IMG/VR virus record: IMGVR_UViG_3300025132_004644
Location: 1 to 30,071 of that record
Direction: 5' to 3' (one strand)
DNA: 30,071 nt
Source of the DNA: a virus
Shown here: positions 22,692-27,334 of the stretch, piece after piece
Layout of the letters: each line of letters opens with the position of its first letter
How positions within the stretch are numbered: the first letter of the stretch is position 1
The notes under the pieces: generated by a model
Told to the model about the DNA's origin: nothing
What the model saw: the letters and a program-made list of their open reading frames with translations, nothing else
Databases searched by the model: none
Program-made: the position numbers and the translations under genes

Positions 22692-22916
22692 TTACAGAGC
22701 ACCCTTAGAAAGTTTCTCAATGTTAAGCTCAGGGTTCATCTTAAGAACTCTGATCAACTCATCGAGTCTTGCATCTCCACCACCGGACGAATGCTTTGCT
22801 TCACACGCAGCCTTAAGTGCCTTTACCTCAGCTTCAAGAGCCTTAAGTCTTACCTCAACCTCATTGTCATACTGGGACATAAAAGCACCAGATGCAGATG
22901 TCTTTCTCGTTGCCAT
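22692..22916 (-). CDS. Coiled-coil hypothetical protein (74 aa)
   Basis: After a basic Ser-rich start (MATRKTSASGAFMSQ), a strong heptad pattern follows (NEVEVRLKALEAEVKALKAA), then a Ser/Gly linker and a second helix (RLDELIRVLKMNPELNIEKL). The shape suggests an oligomeric coiled-coil protein, for example a minor virion or regulatory component. A CTAAATA late-type motif lies exactly 20 nt upstream of the ATG, and a strong terminator follows. No family recognised with certainty. Confidence 0.75.
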   Translation of the reverse strand: MATRKTSASGAFMSQYDNEVEVRLKALEAEVKALKAACEAKHSSGGGDARLDELIRVLKMNPELNIEKLSKGAL

Positions 22917-22935
22917 AGTTTTAATTAAATCTACT

Positions 22936-22943
22936 TTATTTAG
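22936..22943 (-). promoter_or_regulatory. Possible T4-type late promoter (CTAAATAA)
   Basis: The minus-strand octamer resembles the T4 late consensus and includes the stop codon of the upstream gene. It lies 20 nt before the ATG at 22916, the same spacing as the element at 2636-2643. Confidence 0.4.
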
Positions 22944-23172
22944 ATTTGATTACGTCTCTCACGTAGGAAGGGACTCCATCAGGATCTAACCATTTAGTAT
23001 ATTCAAAGTCTTCCATGGCGGTGAGTAACTGCATTTGATTGTCACAGAGATACATGTCTTTGTACCTTCGTGTATTATCATCAAACTTTTGAATTCTACA
23101 ATCGGGGTTTCCGTCTTCTAGATCACCGCTCTCAACATAACGATAGGGGTATCTCTCAAGTAGAATTTTCAT
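22936..23172 (-). CDS. Hypothetical protein (78 aa)
   Basis: This small soluble protein is rich in Tyr and Asp (RYPYRYVESGDLEDGNPDCR, then KDMYLCDNQMQLLTAMEDFE). No TM helix, signal or metal motif is seen. The ATG overlaps the preceding stop (ATGA), so it is co-translated with the 71-aa gene before it. The function is unknown; its place in a short unit with a coiled-coil gene is the only context. Confidence 0.65.
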   Translation of the reverse strand: MKILLERYPYRYVESGDLEDGNPDCRIQKFDDNTRRYKDMYLCDNQMQLLTAMEDFEYTKWLDPDGVPSYVRDVIKSK

Positions 23173-23384
23173 GCCACCTCTGTCTTCTCAAGATCTTCTG
23201 CCAGACAATCAATGAGAATATCATAGTCATCCAGAGGGTCACCAGAAAAAGTTACACCATCGTTCTCATAAAACTTACGGACCTTTTTGAAAAGTTTCGG
23301 ATTCTTTACATCAAGGAAGAAGTCACCTTTCACTGCGGATCGGAGAGTCGTGATGTCCTTTTTGAACTTAGAAGTGATAGTCAT
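23169..23384 (-). CDS. Hypothetical protein (71 aa)
   Basis: The ATG at 23384 (MTITSKFKKDI) is preferred to an upstream in-frame start because the promoter at 23407-23435 lies just before it and would split the longer version. The protein is Lys/Asp-rich with a likely helix-strand pattern (LRSAVKGDFFLDVKNPKLFKKV) and an acidic C-terminus (DDYDILIDCLAEDLE). No recognised family. First gene of a three-gene unit that ends at the terminator near 22570. Confidence 0.65.
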   Translation of the reverse strand: MTITSKFKKDITTLRSAVKGDFFLDVKNPKLFKKVRKFYENDGVTFSGDPLDDYDILIDCLAEDLEKTEVA

Positions 23385-23406
23385 TGTCTTTCGTGTTGAC
23401 CTTAGT

Positions 23407-23435
23407 AGTATAAGGGATTTGACATTTATAGTCAA
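23407..23435 (-). promoter_or_regulatory. Sigma70-type promoter downstream of tRNA-Met
   Basis: TTGACT (23430-23435) and TATACT (23407-23412) are 17 bp apart on the minus strand, just before the ATG at 23384. It starts the unit 23384-22692 and lies immediately after a stable hairpin that follows the tRNA. Confidence 0.75.
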
Positions 23436-23436
23436 G

Positions 23437-23458
23437 AGGACAGTTGAAAAACCGTCCT
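23437..23458 (-). other. Hairpin 3' of tRNA-Met/Ile(CAU)
   Basis: AGGACGGTT and AACTGTCCT (minus strand) form a 9-bp stem with one G-U and a TTTC tetraloop, 2 nt after the tRNA 3' end. There is no T tract, so it is more likely an RNA-processing or stability element than a terminator. Confidence 0.65.
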
Positions 23459-23460
23459 GA

Positions 23461-23533
23461 TGGGGATCGTGGGGATCGAACCCACCTCCGCCGAATTATG
23501 AGTTCGGTGCATTCACCAGATTGCTAGACCCCC
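23461..23533 (-). tRNA. tRNA with CAU anticodon (Met, or Ile if lysidine-modified)
   Basis: A 73-nt cloverleaf can be drawn: acceptor GGGGGTC/GATCCCC with one G-U, a short D stem (GCA/TGC), anticodon arm CCGAA-CTCATAA-TTCGG (anticodon CAT), variable CGGAG, T arm GTGGG-TTCGATC-CCCAC and discriminator A. No CCA is encoded. The anticodon alone does not distinguish elongator Met from Ile2. Confidence 0.93.
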
Positions 23534-23539
23534 TAGGGA

Positions 23540-23710
23540 TTAGCATCCTTCTTCGTGCTCTGTGTACATCTTGTACAGGTCGTCATCGGTGGACATCATC
23601 ACACATGCCGCACCATTATCATTCACGATTCCTATATGTTCTCCGTTCTCTACTCTCTTAATCAATTCATCCCAGTTCTTTTGAAACTCTTGCACGGTGA
23701 AGATTTCCAT
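23540..23710 (-). CDS. Phd/YefM-like antitoxin domain protein (56 aa)
   Basis: The start MEIFTVQEFQKNWDELIKRV and VENGEHIGIVNDNGAACVMMS matches the Phd/YefM fold (ITVSEARANLSELLDRVENGE...IT.NGKPVAVLM). These proteins bind DNA and neutralise a RelE/YoeB or Doc toxin. At 56 aa it has the DNA-binding fold but only a short toxin-binding tail (DDDLYKMYTEHEEGC). No toxin gene is adjacent: the neighbours are a tRNA and a small membrane protein. A solitary antitoxin could neutralise a host toxin or act as a repressor. A good -10 (TATAAT, 23717-23722) lies just upstream. Confidence 0.82.
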   Translation of the reverse strand: MEIFTVQEFQKNWDELIKRVENGEHIGIVNDNGAACVMMSTDDDLYKMYTEHEEGC

Positions 23711-23732
23711 AGCTAAATTATATAGAAGATTT

Positions 23733-23915
23733 TTAAGACCAGTAACCAACCACTTTGAGAAGACCATGTGCATAAAAGAACAGTAGCACTGATCCAATAC
23801 ATGCACTGATAACTGTGGCAGTTTTGTTGTGTTTGTCGATAGCTTTGTCGATTAGATCCTGACACTGTTTATAAGTGACCATGTGTTCAGGTTTAATCTC
23901 TGGTAGGCGTGACAT
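23733..23915 (-). CDS. Small single-TM protein (60 aa)
   Basis: A soluble N-terminal half (PEIKPEHMVTYKQCQDLIDK, helical) is followed by one hydrophobic helix (TATVISACIGSVLLFFYAHGL, about residues 32-52) and a short tail. It is likely an inner-membrane anchored protein. A strong sigma70-type promoter lies just upstream, overlapping the stop of the oxygenase gene. No family recognised. Confidence 0.65.
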   Translation of the reverse strand: MSRLPEIKPEHMVTYKQCQDLIDKAIDKHNKTATVISACIGSVLLFFYAHGLLKVVGYWS

Positions 23916-23920
23916 GTGTA

Positions 23921-23948
23921 ATTATACTACGGTAGATGGAAATGTCAA
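23921..23948 (-). promoter_or_regulatory. Sigma70-type promoter inside the oxygenase gene end
   Basis: A perfect TTGACA (23943-23948) and a perfect TATAAT (23921-23926) are 16 bp apart on the minus strand. The -35 is in the last codons and the -10 covers the stop codon of the oxygenase gene. It would drive the 60-aa gene, the antitoxin and tRNA-Met/Ile. Confidence 0.85.
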
Positions 23949-24503
23949 CTCTTTATAGGTGTAAGCCACAGTCAATCGTGGCACCTTACATAGAACATTA
24001 GGTGCATATCCCATATGATCCAGATGTGCTGGGAATAGGATTCCATTATTTGGTATATATGTTTCGTAATAATACTGATTTGGTTTAGTTGTCAGGATAA
24101 ACTCACCTCCCCATTCAGTTTTCCAATATGGACATGCAAATATGTTCAAGGTCCAAGTGGATTCACCACCGTCTGTATGGAATGAAGACTCTTGACCAAA
24201 GAATTGAATATTTGTATTAACTCTCTTAAGTTTTAAGGGACATCGTAAAATTTTCTCACACTGATACTTCAATATAGATCCAAATTTAATCAGTGTCAAA
24301 TTGTCCCCGATGGTAGATACCGATGATCGTATAGAAGAAGGTTTTTTTATACACCCCATCGGTGGATGGTCTAATCCTCCATCGTTTTTAGTGAATTTCC
24401 AAGTATTATATTGTGAATTGAACTCATCGTACAACGTAAGAAATTGATTAACAGACAAAACATCTTGAAGTCTGTAGAAATTATCAACCTTATCGTACCT
24501 CAA
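23922..24503 (-). CDS. 2OG-Fe(II) oxygenase (193 aa)
   Basis: The dioxygenase core has iron ligands H109 and D111 (SSFHTDGG) and a C-terminal His in PAHLDHMGY (H160 or H163), with R176 in VPRLTVAYTY as the 2-oxoglutarate Arg. WTLNIFACPYWKTEWGGEFIL is the usual strand between. Such proteins are common in marine T4-like phages; proposed targets are proteins or nucleotides but none is shown. It overlaps the zinc-binding gene by 14 nt. Confidence 0.82.
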   Translation of the reverse strand: MRYDKVDNFYRLQDVLSVNQFLTLYDEFNSQYNTWKFTKNDGGLDHPPMGCIKKPSSIRSSVSTIGDNLTLIKFGSILKYQCEKILRCPLKLKRVNTNIQFFGQESSFHTDGGESTWTLNIFACPYWKTEWGGEFILTTKPNQYYYETYIPNNGILFPAHLDHMGYAPNVLCKVPRLTVAYTYKELTFPSTVV

Positions 24504-24738
24504 AATCTAATCTCCTGACCTTTCTCTTTCTCCTTTCCTCTTGATAGGACAGGTCACTAGAGGTCAGAACATTACCGTTCTCTACCTTATTACTAGAATT
24601 AATCATAACCACTTTGGTAAGGTCTACAGCAGTGACCTTATCTTCAATGACTGTCATCATATTAGGACACCCACAACAGTGGGTATGATGGTCACTCCTG
24701 ATTTCTTTGTTGCATTGTTTGCATCTGACGGTAATCAT
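24490..24738 (-). CDS. Small zinc-binding protein (82 aa)
   Basis: The N-terminus has a knuckle C6-x2-C9 (RCKQCNK) and a second cluster HTHCCGCPN (H20, C21, C22, C24), enough ligands for one zinc ion. The rest is soluble, with a basic stretch EERRKRKVRR near the end that could bind nucleic acid. Similar Cys-rich small proteins occur in cyanomyoviruses. It follows tRNA-Val by 22 bp and overlaps the oxygenase gene. Confidence 0.75.
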   Translation of the reverse strand: MITVRCKQCNKEIRSDHHTHCCGCPNMMTVIEDKVTAVDLTKVVMINSSNKVENGNVLTSSDLSYQEERRKRKVRRLDFEVR

Positions 24739-24760
24739 GGGTCATGTTTGGTATTCGACA

Positions 24761-24832
24761 TGGGAGATACTGGGATCGAACCAGTGACATCTTCGGTGTA
24801 AACGAAGCGCTCTACCGCTGAGCTAATCTCCC
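24761..24832 (-). tRNA. tRNA-Val (UAC anticodon)
   Basis: A 72-nt cloverleaf: acceptor GGGAGAT/ATCTCCC, D arm GCTCAGCGGTAGAGC, anticodon arm CTTCG-TTTACAC-CGAAG (anticodon TAC), T arm CACTGG-TTCGATC-CCAGT and discriminator A. CCA is not encoded. It reads GTA/GTG codons, common in this AT-rich genome. Confidence 0.96.
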
Positions 24833-24980
24833 TAACATTACACTTATCCGAATGCTTCCTATGGGGCATTTTTTCAACCCTAACATTCTGACAGTTTGTA
24901 ATGGAGCAAAAAGAAAGTAACCAACTCTCTAGATCACAGTGTGGTTAACACCGCCGCGGGCGAGCTCATTCCCCGTCTTA
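24833..24980. other. Non-coding spacer between tRNA-Val and tRNA-Asn
   Basis: In these 148 bp I find no ORF above a dozen codons and no T-arm (GTTCRA) that would mark another tRNA. It holds a hairpin AATGCTTC/GGGGCATT at 24851-24870 and a GC-rich palindromic block (CCGCCGCGGGCG, 24950-24961) unlike the surrounding AT-rich DNA. It could be a decayed tRNA or a processing spacer. Confidence 0.5.
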
Positions 24981-25053
24981 CTGGCCCACTAGGACTCGAA
25001 CCTAGGACAACAGAGTTAACAGCTCCGCGCTCTACCAACTGAGCTATAGGCCA
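24981..25053 (-). tRNA. tRNA-Asn (GUU anticodon)
   Basis: A 73-nt cloverleaf: acceptor TGGCCTA/TGGGCCA with one T-G pair, D arm GCTCAGTTGGTAGAGC, anticodon arm CGGAG-CTGTTAA-CTCTG (anticodon GTT), T arm CTAGG-TTCGAGT-CCTAG and discriminator G. The 5' T plus G discriminator is typical of tRNA-Asn. CCA is not encoded. Confidence 0.95.
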
Positions 25054-25065
25054 ACGTATTCTTTT

Positions 25066-25094
25066 ATTGTATCAAACTTCACCACTTTTGTCAA
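25066..25094 (-). promoter_or_regulatory. Sigma70-type promoter of tRNA-Asn
   Basis: TTGACA (25089-25094) and TACAAT (25066-25071) are 17 bp apart on the minus strand, with the -10 only 13 bp from the tRNA 5' end. The -35 is inside the last codons of the 34-aa membrane gene. Confidence 0.85.
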
Positions 25095-25176
25095 ATAGTG
25101 AAATACCCCATGAGAGACCAATGAGGACACAGAATCCAAGTCCTGTGTATGTGAATAACGGATAGAGTTCAGCCAT
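25072..25176 (-). CDS. Very small membrane protein (34 aa)
   Basis: One TM helix (PLFTYTGLGFCVLIGLSWGISL) flanked by MAELY and FDKSGEV. The ATG at 25176 overlaps the stop of the 56-aa gene by 8 nt; a longer frame upstream has no good start. Size and shape match small accessory membrane subunits, but none is recognised. Its 3' end carries the -35 of the tRNA-Asn promoter. Confidence 0.55.
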   Translation of the reverse strand: MAELYPLFTYTGLGFCVLIGLSWGISLFDKSGEV

Positions 25177-25339
25177 AAGGGTTTCTTCCAATTTCTTTAC
25201 AAAGTTTGAAATAGATTTTGTAGTATCTATTGCACATCTTCCTGACGACATCCTGATCTTCTGGGAAGTCATTGATCCTCAGGTGATGATGGGCACTCTC
25301 AAGACAACTAATGATTCGTAGGAGTTCAATCGGGTCCAT
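25169..25339 (-). CDS. Small helical hypothetical protein (56 aa)
   Basis: The start is taken at ATG 25339, which shares a base with the oxygenase stop (TAATG); an ATG five codons upstream is possible. The protein is helical and charged (IELLRIISCLESAHHHLRIN, then RKMCNRYYKIYFKLCKEI), without a TM segment. No family recognised. It lies between an oxygenase and a tiny membrane protein, all tightly coupled. Confidence 0.6.
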   Translation of the reverse strand: MDPIELLRIISCLESAHHHLRINDFPEDQDVVRKMCNRYYKIYFKLCKEIGRNPYG

Positions 25340-25932
25340 TAAGCGTGTAGCCATCCCGTGACTATGTATTTAATCTCATCAACTGGTGGATAACCACGAT
25401 GATAATAGTTCCAAAGAGAAGGGAAGATACACATTCTTCCAGTTTTTGGTTGTACCTTAGTACCATCTACAAATTCGGTGTAGCCATCATTCTTTATATC
25501 ATTAAGATACCAAATGAATGTAGAGTGTCGCATTCCATGTTCTCTTACATACGAACCCTGCATACTATCATGATGCCAGGTGTATCCTGAACTTGGAGAT
25601 GTACGTTGTATTTGATAACCCGTATCATTTAGATGTTCAAAGGAGATACCAAGTGGATCATTTAAAAAATCCGTCTGCTGAAGGTAAATTTTAATGTGTT
25701 TATTCAGCGCTTTAAATAGAACTTCATCTTCATCTTTCCAATCATCAAGACTGGAGATATGGAGATCCATAGAGTCTTTAATAGATCTATCGACTCTTTT
25801 ATTTTCTTCATCACCAATCATGCCGAATTCTATCCGACTATCATTTTCAAATCGTTCAATCAAATGATTACAGAAGTCCTCTGTGAGGACATCATCGACG
25901 ACGTATATAAAATCGGAAAGGTTAACATTCAT
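25339..25932 (-). CDS. 2OG-Fe(II) oxygenase, prolyl-4-hydroxylase-like (197 aa)
   Basis: Iron ligands H120 and D122 (WHHDS) and H178 (YHRGYPP) are readable, and K188 in EIKYIVTGWLHA sits where prolyl-4-hydroxylases use Lys to hold 2-oxoglutarate. TFIWYLNDIKNDGYTEF matches the conserved strand before the metal loop. Phage P4H-like genes are common in cyanophages; the substrate is not known. It begins ~28 bp after tRNA-Arg. Confidence 0.87.
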   Translation of the reverse strand: MNVNLSDFIYVVDDVLTEDFCNHLIERFENDSRIEFGMIGDEENKRVDRSIKDSMDLHISSLDDWKDEDEVLFKALNKHIKIYLQQTDFLNDPLGISFEHLNDTGYQIQRTSPSSGYTWHHDSMQGSYVREHGMRHSTFIWYLNDIKNDGYTEFVDGTKVQPKTGRMCIFPSLWNYYHRGYPPVDEIKYIVTGWLHA

Positions 25933-25960
25933 AATTGATAAAAGTATGGGAAGTACCCAA

Positions 25961-26033
25961 CGGGTCAGGAGGGATTTGAACCCCCGACCAACGCATTAGA
26001 AGTGCGATGCTCTATCCACTGAGCTACTGACCC
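25961..26033 (-). tRNA. tRNA-Arg (UCU anticodon)
   Basis: A 73-nt cloverleaf: acceptor GGGTCAG/CTGACCC, D arm GCTCAGTGGATAGAGC, anticodon arm TCGCA-CTTCTAA-TGCGT (anticodon TCT), T arm CGGGGG-TTCAAAT-CCCTC and discriminator G. CCA is not encoded. It reads AGA/AGG, codons rare in GC-rich Synechococcus but common in these phage genes. Confidence 0.96.
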
Positions 26034-26106
26034 AATGACGGTTCCTATCGCCGCTAACCCTGAACCGTCAAGGGGGTCACCGCAGTGGTCTCTCAACCAC
26101 TCATAT
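26034..26106 (-). other. Structured leader between promoter and tRNA-Arg
   Basis: The ~70-nt leader holds two perfect inverted repeats on the minus strand: AGTGGT/ACCACT (26084-26101, 6-nt loop), right at the expected transcript start, and GACGGTTC/GAACCGTC (26037-26069, 17-nt loop), 4 nt before the tRNA. There is no ORF. Processing signals or a small RNA are both possible. Confidence 0.6.
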
Positions 26107-26135
26107 ACTATAAGAGGGTATCAGCCTTCTGTCAA
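26107..26135 (-). promoter_or_regulatory. Sigma70-type promoter of tRNA-Arg
   Basis: TTGACA (26130-26135) and TATAGT (26107-26112) are 17 bp apart on the minus strand. The -35 lies in the final codons of the lysozyme gene, which ends at 26121. Confidence 0.82.
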
Positions 26136-26744
26136 GGGTGTTGTGACCTTTACCATTTTGGCATAGTACTCATGAGCAAAAGTTTCACGATACCCTTTGA
26201 TACCCCATCCCAACCAGTAGTATGCAGGTGCCATGTACTGACGGATTGACCATCCAGTTCCCTCAAAGTCTGGTAGAACTTTTTGGAAGTGTACTTCATT
26301 CACCAGGAAACGAGTTTGTCCTTCAAGACTACTCGGGTCACAATTATACTTTCGACAGAAGTTACCCAGGGCATTGTATCTACCAACTGTGGTCCATTGG
26401 ATCAAACCATAACCACCAGAGTGACACTGATGATAAGCAACTCTTGCACCACCTTCACAGATATTAGGATGAAAATTACTCTCTGACTTGATGTTACCCA
26501 TCAGAGTTGAGAGAGCATTACGATCAGTGATCTTGGTGTAATCTTGAAGTTTGCTCAGAACATAACGTTCGTTAGGATTACAACCGGGACAGTCCCACTT
26601 CTCTACTACCTTTTGAATCTCTACAGACTTCTCTTCATTTACGCTGACATCTACTTCTTCCTCCAATGTTGTGGATCCTGCACAGGCAGCAATTGCCCAT
26701 ACTCCAGTTACACTCATAAGAGCAGCGATAATTCTGTTAGTCAT
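26121..26744 (-). CDS. Phage lysozyme-domain lipoprotein (207 aa)
   Basis: Residues 1-20 are a lipoprotein signal: hydrophobic MTNRIIAALMSVTGVWAI then the lipobox AIAA-C21, so the mature protein may be lipid-anchored at the membrane. Residues ~75-130 match the phage tail lysozyme (Phage_lysozyme2) type of peptidoglycan hydrolase: LSTLMGNIKSESNFHPN with candidate catalytic E88, then SGGYGLIQWTTVGR. Cysteines at 52, 55, 96, 107 and 130 suggest disulfides in an exported protein. It could help lysis or penetration, or block superinfection. Family call strong, anchoring inferred. Confidence 0.85.
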   Translation of the reverse strand: MTNRIIAALMSVTGVWAIAACAGSTTLEEEVDVSVNEEKSVEIQKVVEKWDCPGCNPNERYVLSKLQDYTKITDRNALSTLMGNIKSESNFHPNICEGGARVAYHQCHSGGYGLIQWTTVGRYNALGNFCRKYNCDPSSLEGQTRFLVNEVHFQKVLPDFEGTGWSIRQYMAPAYYWLGWGIKGYRETFAHEYYAKMVKVTTPLTEG

Positions 26745-26758
26745 AAATTGAAAATAAA

Positions 26759-27187
26759 TTAAACATTAAAATAATCCTTGCGGTAATACCGTCCGAGGAT
26801 ATTGGAATTGTAGTACAGTGGTGTCTCATCTGTCAACCGTTGAGACAACACCTCATTGAGGAACAATTGTCGGGTCTCCTCAAAGTTTACCTTTCCCTTG
26901 GTATTATGTAGGGACAAAATCTCACGGGAGAAATTATCCTTACCATACTTGATCACATCTTCCTTTAGTTCAGGACATGACCCAAAGTATTTCTTCCAGT
27001 CAGACTCTGCCTTTGCTTTTCTTTTCTTCCCTGGTGGTTTTCTAAACGACCAAAAATACTTTCGCCCAATGTACTGTCGTCCATTTGACTTATTGGTAAT
27101 GAGATACACAAAGCCAAAGTTGTCCCCAATAAGGCTCCCGTCAAAAGGGGTGCCCATGTAGATCCAGGGGTTTTCGTAGTCACACAC
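26759..27187 (-). CDS. GIY-YIG endonuclease (142 aa)
   Basis: The two GIY-YIG strands are present in variant form: GFVYLITN (25-32) and QYIGRKYFWSFRK (38-50), with R42 as the likely catalytic Arg; FEETRQ further on could give the metal-binding Glu. There is no clear separate DNA-binding domain, as in small repair or homing-related nucleases of T4-like phages. It lies 3 bp downstream of the 47-aa ORF after nrdB, a common spot for such genes. Homing or DNA processing is possible; no intron is visible nearby. Confidence 0.85.
   Translation of the reverse strand: MCDYENPWIYMGTPFDGSLIGDNFGFVYLITNKSNGRQYIGRKYFWSFRKPPGKKRKAKAESDWKKYFGSCPELKEDVIKYGKDNFSREILSLHNTKGKVNFEETRQLFLNEVLSQRLTDETPLYYNSNILGRYYRKDYFNV
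26807..26836 (-). promoter_or_regulatory. Candidate sigma70 promoter of the lysozyme gene
   Basis: TTGACA (26831-26836) and TACAAT (26807-26812) are 18 bp apart on the minus strand inside the GIY-YIG gene's 3' end, ~60 bp before the lysozyme ATG. The in-gene position makes chance possible. Confidence 0.45.
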
Positions 27188-27190
27188 TCA

Positions 27191-27334
27191 CTATTCTTCA
27201 TAGTCCTGAAATATGTAGTCATCAATTTTTTTCGCTTGAATTTTCTGGGCCTCCATGTAGAGACCCAGAGCATAGTCATTCCAGTCACCAATTAGATCAG
27301 AGTTTGAATCCTGAGAAGGTGTCGTTCTTGACAT
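27191..27334 (-). CDS. Small hypothetical protein after nrdB (47 aa)
   Basis: The ORF begins within nrdB's 3' end (MSRTTPSQDSNSDLIGDWND) and continues as a helical tail (YALGLYMEAQKIQAKKIDDYI). The ATG at 27334 has GGAGG 11 nt upstream. The first part is antisense-free but shares DNA with nrdB in another frame, so it is weaker than its neighbours. It fills the space between nrdB and the nuclease gene, which otherwise would be a ~110-bp gap. Function unknown. Confidence 0.5.
   Translation of the reverse strand: MSRTTPSQDSNSDLIGDWNDYALGLYMEAQKIQAKKIDDYIFQDYEE

Noticed and set aside
23717-23743. A full promoter for the antitoxin gene
   Set aside because: The -10 TATAAT is good but the sequence 17 bp upstream (TTACTG) is a poor -35; mentioned only in the gene entry.
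24851-24870. Hairpin followed by T residues as a plus-strand terminator
   Set aside because: No plus-strand gene precedes it, and two of the stem pairs are G-U; kept only as part of the spacer description.
24833-24980. A further tRNA gene
   Set aside because: No T-arm GTTCRA motif and no pair of acceptor stems could be drawn on either strand.
26965-27291. A 108-aa ORF overlapping the GIY-YIG gene
   Set aside because: It is a shadow of the nuclease and 47-aa frames with no recognisable motif.
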